Positions 13,601 through 21,683 of a stretch of DNA of 64,000 nt are shown here, piece by piece (within the stretch, counting starts at the first letter, position 1; every line of letters begins with the position of its first letter). The notes under the pieces are model-generated. The model made no database searches, had not been told where the DNA came from, and was given only the letters and a program-made list of their open reading frames with translations. Source of the stretch: Bursaphelenchus xylophilus (Eukaryota; Nematoda; Chromadorea; Rhabditida; Aphelenchoididae); assembly GCA_904066235.2 (NCBI GenBank), contig CAJFCV020000001.1, forward strand, positions 3,906,001 to 3,970,000, read 5' to 3'. Position numbers and translations under genes: made by a program.

Positions 13601-13869
13601 ATTATTTTTTTGACTTTTCGGACATTACACTAGGTAAATTAGCAAAAAAATGAGAAAAAAGGAGGGCAAACTCAATTTAATCCCTTGATAATTGATTTCA
13701 AATACTTTTTGGTCCACTCTGCTCCATTTCGAGCCAATTAAAGGCCAATGGACATCGCAAAAAAGCTTCTACTTACCGCCAAAAACTGCTCGTACCACTC
13801 ATTGAGTTCGTCCACCGTGACCTGGCTGGGATCCCGTTGTAAAGCGACTTCCAATTTGTCCAGATTCAT
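1678..13869 (-). CDS. cep-290: CEP290-like centrosomal/ciliary coiled-coil protein
   Basis: An 18-exon gene of about 1,693 residues. Exons: 13777-13869, 12871-13047, 12573-12797, 11720-12046, 11493-11624, 10778-11104, 10194-10733, 9477-9923, 8946-9113, 8110-8517, 7455-7745, 7273-7416, 6964-7170, 6055-6404, 3887-4370, 2432-2746, 2106-2351, 1678-1878. All junctions are GT-AG and in frame. Nearly the whole product is heptad-rich coiled coil. Likeness to CEP290, the ciliary transition-zone protein, is collinear: a DP-containing N-terminus, LERQLEFRDRQIAQLT near the start of exon 7, YDGLLKKYKNLL in exon 9, SQKDKTIEEYKELLEKL in exon 14 and VKLWEDKKR in exon 16. Exon 7 carries a Pro/Lys/Ser-rich insert; exons 13 and 15 carry Ser-rich linkers. 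The start is the first Met of exon 1. The alternative is another long centrosomal coiled-coil protein. Vertebrate CEP290 is longer (about 2,480 residues). Confidence 0.75.
3016..3087 (-). tRNA. tRNA-His (GTG), intron-resident copy 1
   Basis: A 72-nt cloverleaf with anticodon GTG, a TAGTGGTTAG D-arm (A box) and a GGTTCGATTCC B box. The acceptor stem pairs GCCCAAG with CTTGGGC. It lies in the large CEP290 intron between exons 15 and 16, on the same strand as that gene, and forms an inverted pair with the copy at 3241-3312. Confidence 0.95.
3241..3312 (+). tRNA. tRNA-His (GTG), copy 2
   Basis: A 72-nt cloverleaf with anticodon GTG and intact A and B boxes. It is the divergent partner of copy 1, about 150 bp away. 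The spacer is repeated in inverted form between copies 3 and 4. It lies inside a CEP290 intron, antisense to the gene. Confidence 0.95.
4626..4697 (-). tRNA. tRNA-His (GTG), copy 3
   Basis: A 72-nt cloverleaf with anticodon GTG. It differs from the other copies by one base near the start of the anticodon stem region (T for C in the strand of the tRNA). It lies in the CEP290 intron between exons 14 and 15 and pairs divergently with copy 4. Confidence 0.93.
4851..4922 (+). tRNA. tRNA-His (GTG), copy 4
   Basis: A 72-nt cloverleaf with anticodon GTG and intact promoter boxes, identical in body to copy 2. Its 3' flank matches the flank after copy 2, so the tRNA pair and its surroundings were duplicated as a unit. 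Confidence 0.95.
5032..5625. mobile_element. TIR element carrying a tRNA-like sequence
   Basis: Long terminal inverted repeats start CAAGGAAAGTACTTTTATGG and extend over 120 bp per side through GGGGCTCCTACTTTTTGA and GGGCAGCTAAGATTTATATA. It interrupts a copy of the tRNA-His flank, which resumes after 5625, so it is a younger insertion. No transposase is encoded. The interior holds a tRNA-like sequence on the minus strand. The element class is unknown. Confidence 0.75.
5332..5414 (-). pseudogene. tRNA-like sequence with long variable arm (probable tRNA pseudogene)
   Basis: Read on the minus strand it has a clear A box (TGGCCGAGTGG) and B box (GGTTCGATTTC), with about 83 nt between putative ends and a long variable region, as in type II tRNAs (Ser/Leu, or the nematode-specific V-arm tRNAs). 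The apparent anticodon loop is CTGGGAA. Both the anticodon stem and the acceptor stem pair poorly, so I treat it as a pseudogene or a tRNA-derived promoter. It sits near the middle of a TIR element. Confidence 0.5.
7832..8067. repeat. GCACNGTGC palindrome sites, small cluster
   Basis: Four copies of the 9-bp interrupted palindrome lie in the CEP290 intron between exons 10 and 11, three at about 7833-7898 and one near 8061. Centre bases seen are T or A. They belong to the dispersed motif described for the larger arrays. Confidence 0.8.
8520..8925. repeat. Degenerate tandem repeat built on GTCATNATGAC palindromes
   Basis: An imperfect tandem array fills the CEP290 intron between exons 9 and 10. 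Units alternate TGTGTCATNATGACA-like sites with AT-rich stretches such as ATTTTTTAGGGGAAAA. The centre base varies: A at 8527 and 8653, T at 8767, C at 8852, G at 8884. A further isolated copy is at about 39667. Confidence 0.8.
11140..11470. repeat. Repeats with CGACATTTTATACGA inverted pairs
   Basis: In the CEP290 intron between exons 5 and 6 the motif GACATTTTATACGA and its reverse complement recur in facing pairs. The pair at 11263-11280 and 11302-11319 is a perfect 18-bp inverted repeat with a 21-bp loop. A second pair lies near 11405 and 11450. Related single copies occur in the 12.2-12.5 kb repeat. Confidence 0.75.
12190..12520. repeat. Three direct repeats of about 140 bp
   Basis: Three diverged units start near 12210, 12340 and 12483, each containing GACA-TTATACGA-AACATGT. 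They fill the intron between CEP290 exons 3 and 4. They share the TTATACGA core with the repeat in the 11.1-11.5 kb intron, so the two introns probably exchanged or both received the same element. Confidence 0.65.
13131..13325. repeat. GCACNGTGC palindrome sites in first CEP290 intron
   Basis: Five copies of the 9-bp palindrome lie in the first intron of the CEP290-like gene near 13132, 13162, 13260, 13287 and 13314. The last has centre C; the others have A or T. Spacers are AT-rich. Confidence 0.8.
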
Positions 13870-14698
13870 GTCCGGCGTAATTAACACTCCGGCATTAAGG
13901 AGGGGGTTTTTTCCAGGCCTTCAGGGCCCCAATTCGCGGCTTTCCCATAACGATCCGGGGCGTCGTCATGGTGACCTTTGAATGGACACTGGTCATTCGA
14001 ATGGCGCCTGGGAATCGGCTGGAATGGATAAATTTGAGCACCATGCGGTCGTGCAGATTAATTATAGAGCGGATTCGGGATATCATGCAGGACAAATAAG
14101 ACATTACGGATTTTATGGAAAAAACTAAAAAAATTGCTTAAAATTCAGAAAAAATTGATTTTTCAGCAATTTAGATTGGAAAATAAAGTTAATAATGAAT
14201 AATAAAACAAAGCACAAGCCTTATTATTGCATCAGCCTCCAAAGTTTTCTTCAAAATTACCGGCTATCATCTTCAAATCATCAATTTTCGTTTTTTGCCG
14301 TTACCAAGCTAAAGTAATGTCAAAAATGACAAAAAAAAAGATGATATTGACAGAAGTGTTGCATCTTACACTATTTAGATTAACAAAATAAAATTTTACG
14401 TATTTTACAAACTTTTTCGCAATTTACACTTCGCTGATTTAAATTTCCAATACTACGTGGACGAAATGTCAAAATAATATTTTTTGCTTCGTTGGAGAAA
14501 AAATTGCAAAAATTTTTATTGAATTTCTTTTGCACTTTTATTTCTCTCCATGTTTTGCTCATTTGGAAGGCAAAACATTGTTGTTTCCTTCTTGAAACGT
14601 GTTTTTGACATTATTCTAGACAACTTTTGACTAAAATAATCCCTTTTTTACCTTATTTTAGACAATTTTCAAGTTATCTTTAGTTTTTCAGCCCAAAA
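13870..14698. promoter_or_regulatory. Divergent intergenic region between CEP290-like gene and SRP19
   Basis: The two genes are transcribed away from each other across 829 bp, so both promoters should lie here. The part nearest CEP290 (13900-14100) is less AT-rich and has open frames on both strands, but neither connects to other exons. An exact CGTATTTTAC is near 14397. No core promoter element is identifiable with confidence. Confidence 0.4.
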
Positions 14699-15684
14699 AT
14701 GCCAGAATTGGACAAACCATACTCTGATCCGGCACGTTGGCTCTGTGTTTATCCCATTTATATCAACTCAGAGAAAACCGTTGAAAAGGGAAGAAGGATT
14801 GCGAAGGAGAAGGTAATTGAATGTGTTGAATGTTTATTCTGATTTTAGGCCGTAAGGAATCCGACTGCCAAGGAAATCTACGATGTTCTTGTCGCAAAAG
14901 GCTTTACCTGCAGACTAGATGTAAGTTTGATTTTTATTTTGATTGTTTTCGCTTTTAGTGACGAGTGTTACGTTATACATGAGGGGAAGGTGGTGTAGAA
15001 CAAGATTTTGATGTTTTCATGATGAAATTCATATTTTATAAGAGACTTTAGCGCTCTTTAGCTGATCCAGGCCATTTTTTCGGAAGCCCGGTTCATTTTT
15101 CACATGTCCGTTTCGATTTCGAGTTAGAAATTAAGAATTTATATTACACTAGGTATCAGACCGGAGATTTGATTATTTTTCAGTCAAAGTTTTGCGACAA
15201 TGCAAAATTTTGTTTTTTTCAAGTAAGAAACTGAATTCTGTTGCTGCTGAAAAAACTCTTTGTTTAACTTGGCTTAGCATTAAACATCAATATTGCACTT
15301 GCCCTCTGTGGGAAAATAAGATTAATCTTTGATGCCAAAAGGACAGAAAAAAGATGAGAAAGCCTTTTTTTGGTTAAGATACGTTGAGAATAATGTAGCC
15401 ATGAGCAAAATTTTTTGGCCAATTCTGATCTTCTTACTCTTCAGGCCAAAACAATGCATCCCCGCGAGCCGAGTCGTGAGCCGGCCGACGTTGGCCGAGT
15501 CAAAGTGCAGCTGAAAAACGACGACGGATCTTTTGTGAAAGAAGATTTCAAGAATCGAAGGGATATCCTGCTTCTTTGTGCGCAGTTGATCCCCAATCTG
15601 ACTAGTCGGAAACAACAAGGTCAAGCGCCCGCCCAACCCGGTCCATCGGCCACGGGAAAAGGCAAAAACAAGAAGAAGAGATAA
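14699..15684 (+). CDS. SRP19: Signal recognition particle 19 kDa protein (SRP19)
   Basis: SRP19 binds helices 6 and 8 of SRP RNA and primes binding of SRP54, so it is needed to assemble the particle that targets nascent secretory proteins to the ER. Exons are 14699-14812, 14849-14920 and 15445-15684, giving about 141 residues, normal for the family. Diagnostic features are WLCVYPIYINSEKTVEKGRRI near the N-terminus (the RNA-binding IYP...GRRI signature), then KAVRNPTAKEI, GRVKVQLKNDDGS, and a C-terminal tail rich in Gly and Lys. The first intron is 36 bp and the second 524 bp. Start: first Met after an upstream TTTTTCAG acceptor at 14690, which could also receive a spliced leader. Confidence 0.95.
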
Positions 15685-16427
15685 TTTATTTTGTTGATTA
15701 TTATTGTTTTGGTTAATTAAATTGTATGTGATATGCTTAATTCTTGCGGAATTTGATGTTGTGCGAATAGTAGAGGACCTAGAGAGTATTTGCCATCGTA
15801 TTTTGTTGACTTTTTAGTTGAATTTTTCTTTTTTTCAAAGAAAATTTTGAAAAAATACGAAAATTTTTTGGATTTTTGATGTTTTTGGCTAAATTTTTAT
15901 ATTTTTTGTGAATTGCCTGAGGAAATGAAGATGGTTTGTGATAATAAACATTGCTATTTATCTGTGGCATGTTTTTGTTTCATAAAGTTCCCCGAACTTT
16001 GGTCGTTCTTTGCGTCGCGACGCGTCGCAACACTTTTTTCTTAAAAAACGTGATTTTTTGCCGATTTTTTATAAATTTCGCTAATTTTTGACTTAAAATT
16101 ATCAAAAAATTGTATGCAAATTTTCCGCAGACCCTTGCAAATTCAATTGCACCTGTTTTCGACCCAAAAATCAGCCCCGCCCACCCCAAATTCCCCGTGT
16201 TTTCACGCGCCGCCATGTGATTTCGGTCATTTCCCCGTTCGATTTCGTCAGAAAACCATCCGCTCTCTCCTCCACTGTTCATAATATTCATTTTTATCAG
16301 GATCAAAGTACTTGGTAAGGCTCCATAAAAGGGTCAAGTGGTCGGACATGGAATAGCCATTGAAAAACGAGGAAATTGGACCGAAAAAGTGCTCGAAAAG
16401 AGGAAAAGAAGGAGAAAAAGTGGAGAA
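15685..16427. other. Intergenic region after SRP19
   Basis: AT-rich 3' flank of SRP19 and upstream region of the next plus-strand gene. Open frames in it are short and AT-biased. I see no gene or clear repeat. Confidence 0.5.
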
Positions 16428-17092
16428 ATGACCAGCACACAGCTGATCAATGACGTCTCAGCGGCGTGTAAGTTGTTTATTTTGAACTTTGGAGGCACTT
16501 TTTTCATGAATAATATATTTTTTTTTGAAAATTTTTGAAAATTTTTTTTCAAATTTTTGATAAATCTTGTGTCATTCCAAATAAAAAAGAAGATTCAAGG
16601 TCTCAACCACTCACTTGTTAAATTTAACCTGCAAATTCTTGTAAATTCTGTTGAAAAACTAGGTTGAATAGCTGTTTTCAGCGGAAAAATTGCTGAAAAT
16701 GTTTTAAAAGTCGGAGAATTGGCGACGAAATTGATTGACAATGAGAGATTGCCGAGTTCCGGTTAGCAGCGCAACCCGCGTAGAATGCAATCAATCAAAG
16801 TCTAGGGCGCAGGCTGCGGAATTTAAAAGTTGCGCTGGGCGCAGCTCGCGGACTCAGATTTCCGGGTAAATAAGCAGATTTAGGATAAAATGAGATTTAA
16901 CTTTGATATACTACAGTGAGAGAGCACATATACCTTCTGGACGAGCTGAACATACCAGTGGTCGCGAGCTGGGACACCATCGACCGCCTGACCCCCGGGA
17001 TTTTGGATTCGCCCGCCTTCAGAGCCCAATTCCAGCCGAATACGTCCATGAAAAATGAAGAAGAGATCAAATTCTATGTCCACTGTGTGTAA
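16428..17092 (+). CDS. Small protein of unknown function, about 97 residues
   Basis: Three exons (16428-16465, 16682-16761, 16917-17092) join in frame to a 97-residue product that begins MTSTQLINDVSAAGKIAENV, continues through KVGELATKLIDNERLPSSV, REHIYLLDELNIPVVASWD and TIDRLTPGILDSPAF, and ends in FYVHCV. The N-terminal half looks helical and amphipathic; no transmembrane segment or known motif is evident. The second intron uses a weak donor (GTTAGC). A strong GTAAGT overlaps the stop codon; splicing there to an acceptor at 17184 would add a few residues and end at a TAA at 17204-17206, overlapping the opposing gene's stop. I do not recognise the family. The splice structure and less AT-rich composition support a real gene. 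Confidence 0.55.
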
Positions 17093-17202
17093 GTCATCGA
17101 ATTTTTACTTCAAGCCCTTAGGGAAAATTGGAAAAAATCGAAAAAAAATCTCAAAGTTTATATAACTTATAACCCGTATAACAGAAAAAAAGTAAATGGT
17201 AG

Positions 17203-20200
17203 TTAAAGGTGCAGCTTGTCTGTCAAACTCGACCCGACATTACTGGTATTCCCATCCTGATCTTCCGCATATTCTCGTTCTTCATGACGGAGATTGTGTT
17301 TCAGGTAGATTAACTTGTTGTTCAGCTCTTCAGAGATCCTGAAATACGAATTTTTAAGGTTGAATAGAGCGCTGGGAATCCATTAGAAGAGTTGGTTTCA
17401 TAATTGGCCATTTGGCCACCGATTTTTGAGGTTTTGTTTTCGGCGAGCTGCGCCCTAGGTTATGGCAGAAAAGAGGGTAGAATGGTGAAAGCGAGGTTGG
17501 AAAATACATTTACTGATAAATGACTGCTATTTTGGAGATATTCAAAAAAATTTTTTTGTTTTTTTTTTTGGTTGTAAAATACGGCACTTACTCTGGTTTC
17601 TTCTTGCATTTCGAACAAATTGCACTCGAAAATGGGACATAACTCAACAAATTGGCGATCGTCGCAAGCTTTATATTCTGAAAGTAGGACCAAAACACGG
17701 GGCTCGTCTCTTCGTTCAGACTCTTCAACCAGCTTCGGCGATTTTCGTCAAAAGTTCCGGTGCGCCCTCGGAATTCGCCGATTTCTCGGATTATCTGAAA
17801 TTACAAGTGGTAAAATTAGAGAATTGATTTTCTTTTTAATTAATAAGAACCTACAGTAATCTCGTCGCCGCCCAAACTGGGATTGGCCATGATTTTGTTG
17901 GTGATCAAGTTGATGGCCACATCCATATGGTCATCACTTAGTTCCACACCTCGAGTTGAGTGATCCAGTAGATCGAAAACATAGCCCAATTCAGTTTCAG
18001 TCTCTTTGAGCGATCTTTCGATGATCTGAAATGATTTTGGATCAGATTTTTGACGTTTGGGAATAAAATTTGGGTCCCACCACGAAAACCCTGAAAATCA
18101 GGGAAAAGCGCCCAAATTTCGAAATCAAGTAAAGAATGACTAACTCACCTCCTGAAAGGCTTGATTACAATTTGCATCGAAGTTTTGAGCCCTCTCCAGC
18201 CCGGTCTTCAACACTTTTCTTGCCCGCTTCAACATCGTTGAATAATCCGCATCGCCGCCGGCATCGAACTCATAGAAGGGCCGCAGTAACTTTGTCAGAC
18301 TGCGAACCACATCCCAAAATGTGATATTCTCAACAATCGATTGTCGAACCTCCAGAATATCCGGCTCTTCCTGAAGTTTCGGCCACCAAATCGCCTCATT
18401 CAGCTGATCGCGAAGCTCGGAGACGGCGTTGAATAGCCGGTAGACTGTGGAACCGGTCTTGGGGAAGAGAGGAATCTCCAGAAAGCTTGGATTTTGTTCG
18501 GTGAATTGAGGGAGGACACTTGGACGGCTGAAAATTGGAGCGGTTTATATTGTAGTAGGTGATTGAATGGGGAAGGTTGAAAATATAGGATAAGCGTGAG
18601 CTTAGTGGTTAGTATTGTGATTTTTTTGGGTCTACAGAACTTCTAGAAGTATTTTACGGGGGAATTTGTGGGATTTTAGGGCATTTTTTGGGCTATATTG
18701 TACTAGGTGATTTGATAAAAAAGAGGTGAAAAATAATGAACAGAGATGTTTTTCTTGCCCAAGGGTCTTATTTATGAGCTAAAGGGCTGTTTGAAGCTAT
18801 CTAATCGTCGAGTTTTCCAACTTTGGCTGAGAAATTTTATGTTGTACTAGGCAACTTGAAGTCAAAATTTGTAAAAAAACCCCAAACTTACCGCAAAAAT
18901 TGCGCGAGAAAGCAGCATTGTGCCCAGAAATCATTGACCAGCCCAACTCCCACCAATTCCTCCATAGTCGCATCGATCAGACATCCCTTGCAGCCATCAA
19001 ATATTATCCATGGAAAAGAGCTCTCGATTCCTCCTAAATACACCGATCTGTCGGCTAATTCGGCCTTGATGGCAACCACTTTCTCCGCTCCAACATCAGC
19101 CAGAACTCGCTCCATAATCGAGAACGGTTTCACTTGATCTACGGCCAGTCTCCCATAGTAGACTGGGCCGGGGCAATGGATGAAAATATTCAAGTTTTCA
19201 TCGGATTCCTCGATCGAAAGCGACAGAAACTTGGACTCTTTGATGTGATTGTTGATCTGCGGTTTCAGTTGATCGTATTGTTGCTCCACCAGACGTTTGA
19301 AATCATCGCTGGAGGGCAAATTGAAGTCTGGTTGGACCTTTTGCAGGAATTCGCGGAAATGCGGATTCTGCAGGTCTTCTGGAGCCGCATTCGAGGTTAC
19401 AATGAACTGAAATGAGAGTTGAGATCATTTTAGAGCAGTTCCAAGACGTTTTGGGTTTTGAAAAGTCGACCGGTCGATAACTCCGCAACTTTTCATTTGG
19501 GGAAGATCGGGTATCGGGCCAATATTTATATCCAATGTTGCAAAATTGGTTGACTACCTAGCCAAAGGGGGGGTACTCCGTGTTTATTCACACCTCGTGA
19601 CCAAGCTCGCGACCTAGGTCGTGACCAAGGTCAAGGTGGTTGCCCAAATTGACCCGAAAACGGTGTGGATTCTTGACTATGATGGTCAAGACACACCTTC
19701 TTACAGTGACGGACCGATCCAGTGGCAAAAAACGTACCATTTTGCTCCCGGGAAGTATCAAAAATGTGGCAAAATGCTTCCTTCTCCAAGTGAAAAGAAC
19801 TTCGTTTTGAAGGGCCCTTTCCCTTGCGAAAAGAGCGGGCGCGCTTTTGGAATCGGAGTTTTTTCACTTAGAGAGGGAAACATTTTGCCATATTTTTGAT
19901 ACTTCCCGGATGCAAAATGGTACGTTTTTTGACACTGGATCAGGTCCCCCACTGTAAGAAGGTGTGTCTTGACCATCATAGTCAAGAATTCACACCGTTT
20001 TCGGGTCAATTTGGGCAACCACCTTGACCTTGGTCACAACCTAGGCCGCGAGCTTGGTCACGAGGTGTGAATAAACACAGAGTAACCCCTTTGGCTAGTT
20101 AGTCAACCAATTTGCAAATTGGATATAAATATTGGCCTGATACCAGATCCGCCTCAAATGAAGGGTAACCGATAACTCACCTTGACCAACAACTCCTGCA

Positions 20201-20941
20201 GTTGATTTCTCTCCTCGGTGTTTTGATCGATGAAGGATAAAATTTTGTGGATTTGAGTATCGTCGGTCATAGGAAGAAGGTACTTTGGCTCTTGAGGAAG
20301 AGTTGAGACACCCGAATGTTGCGTCTCGTTTGGGTTCTCGAAATTCGGCCGTTTCGCCGTGCTGTAATAGTGATCCGTCTTGGTGTTGAACTGTGTGATC
20401 TCGTCCTTGAAATTTGGAGGGATATTTTTACATTGCGTCTGAAAATAGCGACTTTACTTTGGATGGCTATCAAATGGCTAGTATAATATAGGAAAACTTG
20501 GAGTTTGGCCTCAATTTTTGAGTTTATAGGTTAGTTTAAGGTCTATTATAGGATAAAAAAGGGTTCCGCGACTCACAGAGTCATCAATGAGATTGTGGTT
20601 ACAGTGACTTACCAGCAAATGCCTCTTGAATTTGTAGGTGTTGTTCCGGTAGGAAAAGTCGCAGAACATGCACTTGGAACGGTCCTCGGCCTCGGCGACA
20701 AAGAATTTCCACGACCAACATCGTCTTCCGTACGGCTGAAATGGTTGGGGTGTTAGTTATGCCCTCAGGCAATAAATTTTTTTAAAATTTTGAATTTTAC
20801 GAACATAGGTATTTATAATTTTTTGTAGATTTTTCTTTCAAAAAGTGCTGTAAGAGAGTGGCAAAGTGATAGTTATGACGCCTATAGAATATTTTTAGAT
20901 AATAGACTTACATTTATTGCGATATACTCATCGACGGGCAT
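17203..20941 (-). CDS. BED zinc-finger protein derived from a hAT transposase
   Basis: Eight exons: 20912-20941, 20613-20735, 20181-20438, 18892-19406, 18149-18527, 17855-18025, 17591-17794 (one boundary uncertain by a base) and 17203-17338. The product is about 600 residues. Exon 2 encodes a BED-type finger with CMFC followed by HLLTQC (the last ligands split over an intron). The middle has hAT features: NPHFREFLQKVQP, LPSSDDFKRL, and a GSTVYRLFNAVSELR segment aligning with the RWGSTY block of hAT proteins. The end SPVFWSYFQNIKLATIANLL resembles the C-terminal hAT dimerisation region. The Asp of the usual DGW catalytic motif is not visible (SLSIEESDE instead). No terminal repeats or target duplications flank it, and it is split by introns, so it looks like a domesticated host gene, probably DNA-binding. 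Confidence 0.75.
19487..20168. repeat. Nested palindromes: MITE A inside a larger inverted repeat
   Basis: An outer inverted repeat with arms of about 200 bp (left arm from about 19487, right arm to about 20168) encloses a complete MITE family A copy at 19702-19956. Arm landmarks are GGCCAATATTTATATCCAAT on the left and its complement on the right, the GACCTAGGTCGTGACCAAGG region, and TTCTTGACTATGATGGTCAA next to the inner element. It occupies the intron of the hAT/BED gene between exons 3 and 4. The inner element must have inserted at the centre of the outer one or been carried by it. Confidence 0.8.
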
Positions 20942-21683
20942 GATTTTGCAATTTTCTCCTGAAAATTTGGGATAATTCGTATTTTATACCGAAAAAGGCG
21001 TTTATTACAAAATTTATCGACTGAGTTATTAACTAAATGCCTGCTAAAACATCCTGAAATATTTTTAAAATGAATTGGGACGAAGTTTAGAAGAAATTAT
21101 ATTGTTTTAGGTAAAAGAAGTTGAAAAAGTGGTAAAAATGTCAAAATTGGGTAGTTTTTTGTCTAAAACCTCATAGAAATGTGTTGGAAATTGAAGGAAT
21201 TCGGTGTTTCATTATTTTTTATCAAATATTTTATGTTATGAAACAGTTTTATATTCGAAAAATCTCGAAAATCCCCAGTTTTTGCAGGATTCTCCCAATT
21301 TTTGGCGTTTTCCTCGAAAAGACTAAAAATTACAGTAATCCTGGGCCTATGATGATACACAAAACATGTTAGAAATACCGGCAGAGACCTAGAGCACCAA
21401 TGCCTAAAGAAAACCGCAAAAAAACCGACCAAAAATGAGCGAATTCGGACAATTTTCCGTCGGGGAAATTCCAACGAAATGGAGGGGACAGGCTGAAAGT
21501 CCGGCTGCTTTCCCATCCTCTCCCCTCTCTACCCGCCCTCTGCGCGCCGCCCACTCTCTCGACGCCCAGCCCGCGTCGCAGACCCAGTTTTCCGTTTTTG
21601 TGGGAAAAATCTCTCCCGAAAAAAGGAAACGGGGAAATGGGGAGGAAAACGAACCGAAAACACTTATTTTTCTTTGTGTGAGG
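20942..21683. promoter_or_regulatory. Divergent upstream region of hAT/BED and F-box-like genes
   Basis: The 740 bp between the two divergently transcribed genes contain an AT-rich half and a GC- and CT-rich stretch at about 21430-21620 (CTCTCCCCTCTCTACC, CGCCGCCCACTCTC). The latter is the most GC-rich non-coding part of the area apart from the 43.6 kb element and is a plausible promoter. A plus-strand open frame from 21435 runs into the proposed first exon at 21684 but has low-complexity composition. Confidence 0.35.

Noticed and set aside
13916..14099. Open frame on the plus strand preceded by a TTTTTTCCAG acceptor and ending in TAA, and an overlapping open frame on the minus strand
   Set aside because: Neither connects to other exons: upstream plus-strand DNA is the CEP290 first exon in antisense, and the minus-strand frame stops before the CEP290 ATG. 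I recognise no domain in either.
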